Shown here: piece after piece, positions 1 through 7,796 of the stretch
Numbering within the stretch: position 1 is the stretch's first letter
How the letters are laid out: every line of letters begins with the position of its first letter
Source of the DNA: JACTMZ01 sp044359955
GTDB taxonomy: Bacteria > Verrucomicrobiota > Verrucomicrobiia > Chthoniobacterales > JACTMZ01
Direction: 5' to 3'
Length of the DNA: 64,000 nucleotides
Assembly (NCBI GenBank): GCA_044359955.1
Contig: JBIKLF010000008.1
Coordinates: forward strand, 18,608 to 82,607
Position numbers and translations under genes: made by a program
The notes under the pieces: model-generated
Seen by the model: the letters and a program-made list of their open reading frames with translations, nothing else
Told to the model about the DNA's origin: nothing
Databases searched by the model: none

Positions 1-248
1 AACGCCTCGAAGTGCCGTTGCCGGTCGGCACCGGCGAGCAGCATGCCGGTATCCTGAAAAACTTCGTCAGAGCCATCCGCCGCGGGGAAAAGCTCATCGC
101 GCCGGCGGACGAGGGATTGCACTCGGTCGAATTGGCCAATGCCATCTTGCTATCCTCGGTCGAAAACCAGACCGTCAATCTGCCGTTGTCGGCCACCCGC
201 TATGCAAAGCTGTTGGCCTCGCTGGCGCGGCGCTCCCGGAAAAAATGA
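1..248 (+). CDS. Gfo/Idh/MocA-type oxidoreductase, C-terminal part only
   Basis: The reading frame is open from the window edge (frame of base 3) and ends at the TGA at 246-248, so only the last ~82 residues are present. The visible part, with EQHAGILKNFVRAIRRGEK and then ADEGLHSVELANAILLSS, matches the C-terminal helices of Gfo/Idh/MocA NAD(P)-dependent sugar oxidoreductases, where a 'committed region plus reset' helix pair follows the beta sheet. The NAD-binding fold lies upstream of the window. Its stop overlaps the start of the sugar isomerase gene (ATGA), so the two are probably co-translated in a carbohydrate operon. The GTG at 12 is internal, not a start. The substrate cannot be read from this fragment. 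Confidence 0.7.
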   Translation, partial: RLEVPLPVGTGEQHAGILKNFVRAIRRGEKLIAPADEGLHSVELANAILLSSVENQTVNLPLSATRYAKLLASLARRSRKK

Positions 249-1018
249 AGGCCGCTCAAATCGCCGCCCAGCTTTACACCTGCCGCGATCTGCTCCGGAC
301 CCCGGCGGATATCGCCAAGACTCTCCACCGCGTGCGTGCGGCCGGTTACACCGCTGTCCAAGTCAGCGGCCTGGGCCCGATCGCGGAGGACGAGTTGATG
401 CGCATCCTCGACGGCGAAGGTTTGGCCTGCTGCGCCACGCACGAACCGTCGGATGTTATTCTCGACGAACCGCGGAGCGTGGTTGATCGGTTGGCCAGAC
501 TCGGTTGTCGCTACACGGCTTATCCTTACCCCAGCGGGATCGATCTGGCGGATGCCGCCGTGGTGGGGAGATGGATTTCCCGTCTGGACCAAGCTGGCGC
601 CGTGCTGGCTGCAGCCGGGCAGACCCTTTGCTACCACAACCACCACCAGGAATTCCGTCACCTCGGCGGGCGGGTTCTTCTCGACCTGATCTTTGAGGGG
701 ACGAAGGCGGTGAACCTGCAGGGCGAGCCGGACACCTATTGGATCCAGTTTGGCGGCGGTGATCCCGTGGTCTGGTGCGAAAAGCTGGCCGGACGCCTGC
801 CGCTGCTGCATCTGAAAGATTACCTGGTCGATGCGCAAAACAACGTGACCATGTGTGAAATCGGCGCGGGCAACCTGGACTTTTCCCGTATCGTGGCCGC
901 GGCGGAAAAGTCCGGCTGCCAATGGTTCATCGTCGAGCAGGACACATGCCCGGGTGACCCGGTGGACTCTCTGGCCCGCTCGTATCGCCACTTGACGGAG
1001 AATATTTGCGAATCTTGA
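245..1018 (+). CDS. sugar phosphate isomerase/epimerase, xylose-isomerase-like TIM barrel
   Basis: The protein has 257 residues, a normal length for the AP-endonuclease-2/xylose-isomerase-like superfamily. It starts MKAAQIAAQLYTCRD, and the features of the barrel are visible: AGYTAVQVSGLGP in the second strand, CYHNHHQEF near residue 133 as a metal-binding segment, then a later GDPVVWCEKLAGRLPLLHLKDY strand that carries the conserved His-Leu-Lys-Asp. These enzymes use a divalent metal to isomerise or epimerise sugars or inositol derivatives; the substrate here is unknown. The ATG overlaps the stop of the upstream oxidoreductase, and another oxidoreductase begins 7 bases downstream, a pairing common in keto-sugar and keto-inositol pathways. 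Confidence 0.82.
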   Translation: MKAAQIAAQLYTCRDLLRTPADIAKTLHRVRAAGYTAVQVSGLGPIAEDELMRILDGEGLACCATHEPSDVILDEPRSVVDRLARLGCRYTAYPYPSGIDLADAAVVGRWISRLDQAGAVLAAAGQTLCYHNHHQEFRHLGGRVLLDLIFEGTKAVNLQGEPDTYWIQFGGGDPVVWCEKLAGRLPLLHLKDYLVDAQNNVTMCEIGAGNLDFSRIVAAAEKSGCQWFIVEQDTCPGDPVDSLARSYRHLTENICES

Positions 1019-1025
1019 AAACTCT

Positions 1026-2099
1026 ATGAGCGCCAAAGATGGAATGAACTATGCGCCGGTGGGTCGATCCGCGCCGGTCTGCGGGCCGGGCGGTTTTATC
1101 ATGGCCGCGGCCCATCTCGACCACGGTCACATCTACGGTCAGTGCAACGGACTGGTTGAAGCCGGCGCCGAGCTTCGGTGGGTTTATGACCCGGACCCTG
1201 TAAAGGTGGCGGCATTCGTCGCCCAATATCCGGGTGTCAAAGCCGCCCGTTCCCTTGACGAGGTGCTGGATGATGATGAGGTCAGACTGGTCGCCTCCGC
1301 GGCGATTCCTGCGGAACGCGGGTCTTTGGGATGCCGTATATTGAGGGCGGGCAAGGACTACTTCACGGACAAAGCCCCGTTCACGACCCTCGAACAATTG
1401 GACGTCGCACGGAAAACGGTCGGGGAAACCGGAAGGAAATTTGCCGTGTATTATAGCGAGCGGCTGCACGTCGAGTGCGCCGTGCACGCGGGCTCACTGG
1501 TCAAAGCGGGCGCCATCGGGAAAGTCGTGCAGACTCTGGGCACGGGGCCCCACCGCCTCAGCGCCTCCTCGCGTCCTGCGTGGTTTTTTGAACGCCAAAA
1601 ATACGGCGGCATCCTTTGCGATATCGGCAGTCACCAGTGCGAGCAGTTCCTTTTCTTTACGGGTGCCACCGATGCCGAAATCCTCTCCGCCAACGTCAAC
1701 AACGTGGCCAACCCCGATTATCCGGAGTTGGAGGACTTCGGGGAGTGTTCGCTGCGCGGGAACAACGGAACCTCCGGCTACTTGCGTGTTGATTGGCTGA
1801 CCCCCGCCGGCCTTTCCACGTGGGGCGACGGGCGTTTGATCATCCTTGGCACCGAAGGTTATATCGAGCTGCGCAAATACACCGACATCACGACAAGCCA
1901 TGGCGGCAACCAGCTGCTCCTCGTTGATGGCACAGGCGAGCACCGGATCTCGTGCCACGGGCAAGTGGGCTACCCATTCTTCGGTGAACTCATCCTGGAT
2001 TGCTTGCAGGGCACGGAGACTGCGATGACGCAGGCACACACGTTCAAGGCCGCCGAGCTTTCGTTGCGGGCGCAGGTTGCGGCGGAGTCGGCAAAGTAG
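1026..2099 (+). CDS. Gfo/Idh/MocA family oxidoreductase
   Basis: This 357-residue cytoplasmic protein is probably a NAD(P)-dependent sugar or cyclitol dehydrogenase. The N-terminus is slightly unusual, because the Rossmann strand reads GPGGFIMAAAHLDHGHIYG rather than the classical GxGxxG. The family lysine region appears as GKDYFTDKAPFTTLEQL (about residue 110), in the place of the usual EKP motif. The C-terminal half has GGILCDIGSHQCEQFLFF, which matches the GG...D.G.H..D motif that carries the catalytic His. It follows the isomerase by 7 bases and ends before the convergent permease gene, so it is the last gene of this forward operon. Confidence 0.8.
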   Translation: MSAKDGMNYAPVGRSAPVCGPGGFIMAAAHLDHGHIYGQCNGLVEAGAELRWVYDPDPVKVAAFVAQYPGVKAARSLDEVLDDDEVRLVASAAIPAERGSLGCRILRAGKDYFTDKAPFTTLEQLDVARKTVGETGRKFAVYYSERLHVECAVHAGSLVKAGAIGKVVQTLGTGPHRLSASSRPAWFFERQKYGGILCDIGSHQCEQFLFFTGATDAEILSANVNNVANPDYPELEDFGECSLRGNNGTSGYLRVDWLTPAGLSTWGDGRLIILGTEGYIELRKYTDITTSHGGNQLLLVDGTGEHRISCHGQVGYPFFGELILDCLQGTETAMTQAHTFKAAELSLRAQVAAESAK

Positions 2100-2122
2100 T
2101 CGCGGCGGCCGCCGGTCCTGCT

Positions 2123-2872
2123 TCAGCTGAAGGCGATCAAGCGGATGGCCGCGGCGCCGGCGAGGACGATGGTGATCCATTCGAAGAGGCGTTGCGGGAC
2201 GCGTCGCAGCAGGAGGCGTCCGGCCACGGCGCCGGCGAGGACGATCGGAAGCAGGAGCGCGTCGAAGCGCAGCGAGTCCGCGTTGATCAGTCCGAGCTGC
2301 GCGCTGAAAGGGACTTTGGCCAGATTGATCATGAGGAAAAACCATGCGGCCGTGCCGACGAAGGTCATTTTGTCCATTCGCCGCGCGAGGAAATAGAAGG
2401 CGGCGATGGTGCCGGCCGCGTTGGCCAGCATGGTGGTGATACCGGTGGCCCAGCCGGCGACCAAGCCGAGCAACGGATGTCCCGCGATGGCGGTCATCAT
2501 TTGCGGGCGCAGCCTTTGCGCGGCGGTGAGAAGCATGAGGACGAGAATGACCCAGCCAAGGAGCACGGTGAAGGTGTCGTCCGGAATACGCGGCATGAGC
2601 CACCAACCGCAGACAATGCCGGCCAGTGCGGCGGGCATCAGTTTGAGCAGATCCGGCCAATTGGCGTGGCGCCGGTAAAACCACACGGCGAAGAAATCCG
2701 CGAAGATCATGAGCGGCAGGAGTGCGCCGGTGGATTCCTTGGCGGGAAACAACTGCGCGAAGAGCGAAACGGACACGATCCCGAGTCCTCCGAAACCGGT
2801 CTTGGACAGGCCCACGCAAAACGCGGCGCCAATACCGAGGGACCAGACGAGGGGTGAGGAAAAGTCGGGCAC
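2123..2872 (-). CDS. TSUP family (TauE/SafE) membrane permease
   Basis: This 249-residue protein is almost wholly hydrophobic with about seven or eight membrane segments. It begins VPDFSSPLVWSLGIGAAF and continues with FCVGLSKTGFGGLGIVSV, the conserved N-terminal repeat of the TSUP (TauE/SafE/YfcA) family, whose members move sulfite, sulfonates or organic anions across the inner membrane. A second family-like repeat is GLVAGWATGITTMLANAAG. The open frame extends further upstream, but that part is low-complexity and lies over the AraC gene. I therefore chose the GTG at 2872, four bases after the AraC stop, which makes a two-gene operon. Given the neighbours, a carbohydrate-derived acid is a possible substrate. 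Confidence 0.83.
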   Translation of the reverse strand: MPDFSSPLVWSLGIGAAFCVGLSKTGFGGLGIVSVSLFAQLFPAKESTGALLPLMIFADFFAVWFYRRHANWPDLLKLMPAALAGIVCGWWLMPRIPDDTFTVLLGWVILVLMLLTAAQRLRPQMMTAIAGHPLLGLVAGWATGITTMLANAAGTIAAFYFLARRMDKMTFVGTAAWFFLMINLAKVPFSAQLGLINADSLRFDALLLPIVLAGAVAGRLLLRRVPQRLFEWITIVLAGAAAIRLIAFS

Positions 2873-2876
2873 GGTC

Positions 2877-3692
2877 TCAGGCGGGTTGCCAGTGGGACGG
2901 CGGTAGTCCGGTTTGTTTGCGGAACCAGCGGGCGAAGTAACTCGGGTCGCTGAAACCGAGGGCGCCGGAGACGACGGCGACGCGGGTGCCGCGCTTGAGT
3001 TCGACCTCCGCCGCCCGCAGCAGTTCGCGGTCGCGCCATTGCCCGAGGGTGAGACCGCAGGCGCGGCGCACGAGCCGGTTGAGATAGTCTTTCTGCAGGC
3101 CGGTGCGACGCGCGAGTTCGGCCGGCCGCGGCCAACGTCCGTCCTCGTCCGGCCGCCACGCGCGCTGGAGGCGTGCGAGGGTGGCGGCGCCGGAATGCGG
3201 CGGGGAAGTTTCCCCGGAACACGCGCGGCGGCAGGCTTCGAGAATGAAGAGCGCGGCACCCCCGGCAGTGAGGTCGAGGTGCCGGCCGCGCTCCGCCGAG
3301 AGAGCGGCAACCTGTTGCCGCACGGTGGCGAGGGCCTCGGCCGAGAGTTGCCCGTGGCGAAAACCGTTTTTCCTCGGCGCCGTGCCGGCCAGATCAGCCA
3401 CGAGGCAGATGGCGCGGCGCGGCGCTTGTTCGCGGAATTCATGGAGGCGTCCGGGCGGAATGAAGAAAACGGCACCGGTTCCGACGGGATAACGCCGGTG
3501 CCCGACGCGCTGCTCGCCGTGACCGCGCAGGTAGAGCAGGAGTTGTCCGTGCGGATGACGGTGGGGTGCGTAACGATCGAAGGGCTGGAGGTGCCGGTTG
3601 ACCCGCAGGGAACGCACGGTCCAAATGCCGCAGCGCAGTTGGAGCCGGCACAGGACAATCGGCGCGACGGGGGGCGGAGGGGTTTTAGCCAT
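2877..3692 (-). CDS. AraC family transcriptional regulator
   Basis: The chosen start gives 271 residues. The N-terminal half is cupin-like, with FDRYAPHRHPHGQLLLYLRG and FFIPPGRLHEFRE, the usual ligand-sensing AraC arm. The C-terminal ~100 residues hold two helix-turn-helices ending in LGFSDPSYFARWFRKQTGLP, the signature of the second HTH. The open frame runs further upstream, but the ATG at 3692 gives a typical N-terminus and leaves room for the divergent promoter. The gene faces away from the SDR/GH88 genes and is 4 bases from the TSUP permease, so it probably controls both the forward catabolic genes and its own operon. A 21-bp-spaced direct repeat lies just upstream. Confidence 0.88.
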   Translation of the reverse strand: MAKTPPPPVAPIVLCRLQLRCGIWTVRSLRVNRHLQPFDRYAPHRHPHGQLLLYLRGHGEQRVGHRRYPVGTGAVFFIPPGRLHEFREQAPRRAICLVADLAGTAPRKNGFRHGQLSAEALATVRQQVAALSAERGRHLDLTAGGAALFILEACRRACSGETSPPHSGAATLARLQRAWRPDEDGRWPRPAELARRTGLQKDYLNRLVRRACGLTLGQWRDRELLRAAEVELKRGTRVAVVSGALGFSDPSYFARWFRKQTGLPPSHWQPA

Positions 3693-3736
3693 CAGCACAA
3701 TAAATAAAGTCGTTTTTGTGCTGAATAAAGCGTTTT
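3693..3736. promoter_or_regulatory. candidate AraC operator in the divergent gap
   Basis: The 49-base AT-rich gap between the AraC gene and the SDR gene contains two nested signals. Direct repeats AATAAAGTCGTTTT (3703-3716) and AATAAAGCGTTTT (3724-3736) start exactly 21 bases apart, two helical turns, as AraC-type half-sites do. A perfect 8-base inverted repeat, CAGCACAA (3693-3700) and TTGTGCTG (3716-3723), surrounds the first copy. The assignment to the adjacent regulator is inference. Confidence 0.5.
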
Positions 3737-3741
3737 CGCCT

Positions 3742-4566
3742 ATGGTGGACCCGTGGCCTCGCAGGCACGATGACCCCGTGTCACGGGCCGTCGTTCTCAT
3801 CACCGGTGCCAGCCGCGGTCTCGGCCGAGGGGTCGCGCTCGCTTTGGCCAAGGAAGGCCACGATCTCGCTATCCACTACGCGAGCAACCGGGCGGCGGCC
3901 GATGAGACGGTCATGTTGTGTCGCGCGGTGGCGCCGGACCCAGGGCAGAAGTTTCTCCCGTTCTCCGCGCAGCTGGCTTCTTCCGCGGAGCGCGCCGCCA
4001 TGATGGACGCGGTGCTGGGCGAGTTCGGTCGCTTGGACGGCTTGGTCAACAATGCGGGGATTGCCCCGAAAGTCCGGGCCGACATCACCGAGGCGGACGA
4101 AGCGAATTTCGACGAAGTCATCGCGGTCAATTTGCGCGGCCCGTATTTCCTCAGCCAACTCGCGGCCCGGTGGTGGCTGGCGCACCCGGGCGAGTCGCTC
4201 CTGCCGGGCGGCTACAAACTGGTCTTTGTCACCTCGATTTCCGTCCACACGGCCTCGGTCAACCGCGGCGAATACTGCATCGCCAAAGCCGGGTTGGCCA
4301 TGGCGGCGCAACTGTGGTCGGTGCGCCTCGCCGGCGAAGGCGTGCAGGTTTACGAGGTGCGTCCGGGGATCATGAAGACGGACATGACCGCGGGGGTGAC
4401 CGACACATACGACAAACTCATCGCGGACGGCCTCGTGCCGCAGAAACGTTGGGGAACGCCGGAGGATGTGGGGCTGTCCGTGGCCGCGCTCTGCCGCGGG
4501 GATTTTCCCTTCAGCACCGGCACGATCATCGACGTCGACGGCGGATTCCAATTGCGGCGGCTCTGA
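3742..4566 (+). CDS. SDR family oxidoreductase, FabG-like
   Basis: A classical short-chain dehydrogenase. The cofactor motif TGASRGLG is near the N-terminus, NNAGIAP follows at mid-protein, and the catalytic Ser and YxxxK lie in VTSISVHTASVNRGEYCIAKAG. The C-terminus ends in IDVDGGFQLRRL, typical of FabG-like 3-oxo reductases. The closest subfamily by eye is the '3-ketoacyl-ACP reductase' group often found in sugar-acid operons. Start: ATG 3742 gives 274 residues; GTG 3778 gives 262 and places the TGxxxGxG motif at residue 9, so it is an equal alternative. It lies 13 bases before GH88. A role reducing a keto-deoxy-uronate (KduD-like) fits the context but is not proven. Confidence 0.85.
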   Translation: MVDPWPRRHDDPVSRAVVLITGASRGLGRGVALALAKEGHDLAIHYASNRAAADETVMLCRAVAPDPGQKFLPFSAQLASSAERAAMMDAVLGEFGRLDGLVNNAGIAPKVRADITEADEANFDEVIAVNLRGPYFLSQLAARWWLAHPGESLLPGGYKLVFVTSISVHTASVNRGEYCIAKAGLAMAAQLWSVRLAGEGVQVYEVRPGIMKTDMTAGVTDTYDKLIADGLVPQKRWGTPEDVGLSVAALCRGDFPFSTGTIIDVDGGFQLRRL

Positions 4567-4579
4567 GGAAAAAAACTTT

Positions 4580-5956
4580 ATGATCAAGACCGACCCGACC
4601 CTCACGGCGCAGAGCCTCGAGAAATCCGCGCAAGGCGTCTTCGAAGCGTCCGCGCCAAAGATTCGTGCCTTGCAAAAGCGGTGGAAAGATTCCGACGGCA
4701 CGCCGGTGTTTACGATCGAGGGACGCTACACTTCGCGCGGTTGGACGGAATGGACGCAAGGCTTCCAATTCGGCGCGGCCGTCCTGCAATTCGACGCCAC
4801 CGGCGACGAAGAGATGCTGCGCATCGGACGCGAGGGCACGTTGAAATTGATGGCCCCGCACGTCACGCACATCGGTGTGCACGACCACGGGTTCAACAAT
4901 GTCAGCACCTACGGCAACCTGCGCCGTCTGTTGCGCGAAGGCCGTTTGCCGGCGGATGCATGGGAAAGGCATTTCTACGACCTCGCGCTCAAGGCCAGCG
5001 GTGCCGTGCAGGCCTCGCGCTGGACGCAGATCGCGCCGGAACTGGGCTACGTGTATTCTTTCAACGGTCCGCATTCGCTTTTCTCCGACACCATCCGCAC
5101 GATGCGCGCGCTGGCCGTGGCCCATCTCCTCGGTCACCGCTTGATGGCGGAGAACGACAAGGCGGTCTCCCTGCTCGGACGTATCATCCAGCATGCGGAC
5201 ACCACGTCGCGCTACAACGTCTATTTCGGCAAAGGCCGCGATCTTTATGATGTGCGCGGGCGCGTGGTTCATGAGTCTGTTTTCAATACGAACGACGGCA
5301 ACTACCGGTGTCCGAGTTCGCAGCAGGGTTACTCGCCTTTCACCACTTGGACCCGCGGTCACGCTTGGGTGCTCTGCGGTTACCCGGAGCAGTTGGAGTT
5401 TCTCGAGACGTTGCCGGCGGGGGAGTTTGCTTCCTACGGCGGCAAGGAAGCAGTGCTCGCGCGTTTTCTCGAAACGGCGAAGGCCGCGGCGGATTTCTAT
5501 CTCGAGCACACGCCGACCGACGGCATTCCGTATTGGGACACCGGTGCGCCGGGACTGGCGCAGATGGGCGACTACCTGAATCGTCCGGCCGAGCCATTCA
5601 ACGATCATGAACCGGTGGACAGCTCCGCGGCAGCCATCTCCGCGCAGGGCTTGCTGCGTCTTGGCCGCTGGCTGGAGAACCACGGCGAACCCGAGGCGGG
5701 CAAAAAATATCTCGCGGCGGGATTGACCACCGCGAAAACCCTTTTTGCCGAACCTTATCTGAGCAGCGACCCGAATCACGAGGGGCTCCTTTTGCACAGC
5801 GTCTACCACCGCCCGAACGGCTGGGATCATATCCCGGCCGGACGCAAAGTGCCGTGCGGCGAAGCGGCCATGTGGGGCGATTACCATGCCCGCGAACTGG
5901 CGCTTTATCTCCTGCGCCTGGCCGGCCGCGGACCTTATCTCACCTTCTACTCATGA
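4580..5956 (+). CDS. glycoside hydrolase family 88, unsaturated uronyl hydrolase
   Basis: A 458-residue GH88 protein, which removes the 4,5-unsaturated uronic acid left by polysaccharide lyases at the non-reducing end of oligosaccharides. Visible family signatures are HDHGF at residues 101-105, SLFSDTIRTM near 165-175, WTRGHAW at 257-263 and DSSAAAISAQGLLRLG in the C-terminal (alpha/alpha)6 helices. By comparison with Bacillus UGL, Asp102 and Asp169 are the likely catalytic pair (inference). It is longer than the ~370-380-residue classical members. No signal peptide is evident, so it probably acts in the cytoplasm on imported oligosaccharides. A good GAGGA ribosome site at 4564-4568 precedes the ATG. 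Confidence 0.87.
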   Translation: MIKTDPTLTAQSLEKSAQGVFEASAPKIRALQKRWKDSDGTPVFTIEGRYTSRGWTEWTQGFQFGAAVLQFDATGDEEMLRIGREGTLKLMAPHVTHIGVHDHGFNNVSTYGNLRRLLREGRLPADAWERHFYDLALKASGAVQASRWTQIAPELGYVYSFNGPHSLFSDTIRTMRALAVAHLLGHRLMAENDKAVSLLGRIIQHADTTSRYNVYFGKGRDLYDVRGRVVHESVFNTNDGNYRCPSSQQGYSPFTTWTRGHAWVLCGYPEQLEFLETLPAGEFASYGGKEAVLARFLETAKAAADFYLEHTPTDGIPYWDTGAPGLAQMGDYLNRPAEPFNDHEPVDSSAAAISAQGLLRLGRWLENHGEPEAGKKYLAAGLTTAKTLFAEPYLSSDPNHEGLLLHSVYHRPNGWDHIPAGRKVPCGEAAMWGDYHARELALYLLRLAGRGPYLTFYS

Positions 5957-6411
5957 TCATCGCCGACCTCGCCCAAATCGATGGCCGCACATATCCCGCG
6001 CGGCGCCGCACGCAAAACCTCGTCGGGGGGATGTCCCCGATCCAGGCGACCAATTTCGCCATGGGCAATGTCACGCTCGAGCCGAACGGCGGGCAAGTGC
6101 CGTGGCACAACCAAGAGCAGGAAGAAATTTATTTCATTGTCGAGGGCGAGGGGGAAATGTGCCTTGGCGAAGAGCGTCGCATGATCAAGGCCGGCCAGGC
6201 GGCTTACATTCCGTCGGGAGTGTTCCATCAGCTGACCAATACCGGTTCCACGCCGATGCGCATGATTTACGTCTATGGACCGTCCGGCGATGTGGCGCAT
6301 TGGAAGCAGGAATTGGCGGGTACTCTGCCAGTCGCGGATGTCGATGTGCCCGCGCTGCCCGAGGGGGCGCAACCGCAATGCACCAAAAAGCCGGAAAGTT
6401 TAAAGAATTAG
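5953..6411 (+). CDS. cupin domain protein
   Basis: A 152-residue single-cupin protein. Motif 1 reads PWHNQEQEEIYFIVEGEGEM and motif 2 PSGVFHQLTNTG, so His/Glu/His metal ligands are present. Its ATG overlaps the GH88 stop (ATGA), which implies translational coupling. In uronate pathways a cupin (KdgF) opens the unsaturated monouronate released by GH88 enzymes, or KduI isomerises it; either would fit here, but the sequence alone does not decide and it could be a generic sugar-binding cupin. The stop codon is unusual: TA comes from chromosomal target sequence and the G is the first base of the inserted ISL3 element. Before insertion the codon was TAA, so the protein length did not change. Confidence 0.78.
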   Translation: MIIADLAQIDGRTYPARRRTQNLVGGMSPIQATNFAMGNVTLEPNGGQVPWHNQEQEEIYFIVEGEGEMCLGEERRMIKAGQAAYIPSGVFHQLTNTGSTPMRMIYVYGPSGDVAHWKQELAGTLPVADVDVPALPEGAQPQCTKKPESLKN

Positions 6412-7719
6412 GTTCTTCGCACAATTTGCTGTGAAAGCTTGCCAGCGTGGGCGGGTTGGTGGTCAAGAGGCTGGGTGAAAAACAGCGAGTTATACCAGCA
6501 GGTTCTGGGGCTGCAATGGCCTTGGAAGGTTGAGCAAGTGGAACTGGATCACGCGACCCAGCGTGTGGTCGTGCATGTGGGCGTGGAGCCGGGGACGAAA
6601 TGGGCTGATCCGGCCACCCATGGGCCGGCGCATGTGCACCAGTGGAGGCAGCGCACGTGGCGGCATTTGGACACCTGTCAGTTTGAGACGGTGATCAGCG
6701 CGCGGGTGCCGAGCGTTAAATATGCCGACGGGCGGGTTGAAGAGGTGGCGGTGCCGTGGGCCGAGCGTTACCAGCGGGTGACGCGACTGATGGCGCAGGC
6801 GGTAGTGGTGTGGTTGCAGGCCTGCGGCAGTGTCAGCCAGGTGGCCAAGGTCATGGGACTGAATTGGCACACGGTCAACGCGATCATGAAAGCGGCCGTC
6901 GAGCGTGGTTTGGCGCGGCGGGAGCGAGAGCCGATCGAATACTTGGGTTTGGATGAGAAGAGTTTTCGGCGAGGGCATGTTTACACCACCCTGCTCAACG
7001 ACCTCGACAGCGGCCGGGTGTGGGATCTGGTGGAAGGTCGCAAGGAAGAACAGGCGCGGGAACTTCTGCAAAAGCTCGACGCCACGCAGCGGGCGGGAGT
7101 CAAGGCCGTGGCGATGGACATCTGGAGCGCCTACCGCAAGGCCGTGGAAGGGCTCCTGCCGAAGGCGGACATCGTCCACGACAAGTTCCACCTCTGCGCC
7201 TATCTCAACAAGGCGGTCGACACGGTGCGCAAGGACGAGCATCGGCAGTTGGCACGTTCGGGCCAGCAAACGCTCAAGGGCAGCAAATACTGCTGGCTGC
7301 GCAACTTTCCCGACCTGCGCGCGCAACCTTCTTTCCGGCAGCTTTACCGCCTGAACCTGCGCACCAGCAAGGCCTGGCGGTTGAAAGAAACCTTTGGAGG
7401 ATTTTGGCAGTATCGCTACGCAGGGGCCGCGCAGAAGTTTTTCCGCGACTGGCTGGCCCAAGTCACCCGCAGCGGGCTGGCGCCGATGAAAAAGGTCGCC
7501 GAGATGTTCGCCCGCCACCTGCCCGGCTTACTCAACTACCTCAAACATCGCATCACCAATGCCTCTTCCGAAGGGATCAACTCGCAGGTGGCGCGCATCA
7601 TCGCCAATGCCCGCGGCCTCTCCTGCTTTGCCCACCTCCGCACCCGCGTCCTCTTCTTCCTCGGTAAACTCGACCTCTCCCCAGCTTGAGCCAAATCACA
7701 GCAAATTATGCGGAGAACC
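6411..7719 (+). mobile_element. complete ISL3-family insertion sequence, 1309 bp
   Basis: Terminal inverted repeats of 24 bases are visible: GGTTCTTCGCACAATTTGCT... at 6411-6434 and its counterpart at 7696-7719, matching at 22 of 24 positions. The element is bordered by a perfect 8-bp direct repeat AAGAATTA at 6403-6410 and 7720-7727. Eight-base duplications are normal for the ISL3 family. The perfect duplication and intact transposase indicate a fairly recent insertion, and the element may still be active. It entered the end of the cupin gene inside an AAGTTT-rich repeat. Confidence 0.95.
6475..7689 (+). CDS. ISL3 family transposase
   Basis: About 404 residues from the GTG at 6475, which gives the family-like start VKNSELYQQVLGLQWPWKVE; TTG 6439 would add 12 residues. 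The DDE nuclease core is visible: LGLDEKSFRRGHVYTTLLND (first Asp), VAMDIWSAYRKAVEGLLPKA (second Asp), DKFHL, and NASSEGINSQVARIIANARG (Glu). An HTH-like stretch, SVSQVAKVMGLNWHTVNAIM, precedes the core. One oddity is that the N-terminal region where ISL3 transposases carry a Cys-based zinc ribbon keeps the RTWRHLDTCQFET signature but has none of the flanking CxxC pairs. The frame is intact from end to end and within the inverted repeats. Confidence 0.92.
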   Translation: MKNSELYQQVLGLQWPWKVEQVELDHATQRVVVHVGVEPGTKWADPATHGPAHVHQWRQRTWRHLDTCQFETVISARVPSVKYADGRVEEVAVPWAERYQRVTRLMAQAVVVWLQACGSVSQVAKVMGLNWHTVNAIMKAAVERGLARREREPIEYLGLDEKSFRRGHVYTTLLNDLDSGRVWDLVEGRKEEQARELLQKLDATQRAGVKAVAMDIWSAYRKAVEGLLPKADIVHDKFHLCAYLNKAVDTVRKDEHRQLARSGQQTLKGSKYCWLRNFPDLRAQPSFRQLYRLNLRTSKAWRLKETFGGFWQYRYAGAAQKFFRDWLAQVTRSGLAPMKKVAEMFARHLPGLLNYLKHRITNASSEGINSQVARIIANARGLSCFAHLRTRVLFFLGKLDLSPA

Positions 7720-7796
7720 AAGAATTAAGTTTGTAAGTTTTAAGAATTGCAAACTTCGCTCCGGTCCTCCGCTTAACACTTACAAACTTAAAACTC
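7720..7796. repeat. AAGTTT-rich inverted repeat next to the IS
   Basis: After the IS the sequence reads AAGAATTAAGTTTGTAAGTT then, about 40 bases later, its rough inverse ACTTACAAACTTAAAACT ending one base before the ATG of the next gene. The 20-mer at 7720-7739 recurs exactly at 17792-17811 beside the four-helix-bundle gene. Without the IS, the repeat joins the cupin stop to the next oxidoreductase start, and no Shine-Dalgarno site is visible before that start. Confidence 0.75.

Noticed and set aside
200..1036. 278-codon frame on the minus strand over the sugar isomerase
   Set aside because: It mirrors a clear xylose-isomerase-like barrel; the reverse frame has no recognisable motif.
2877..3851. 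Upstream extension of the AraC gene to 3851
   Set aside because: The extra 53 residues lie across the divergent promoter region and the SDR start and have no protein character.
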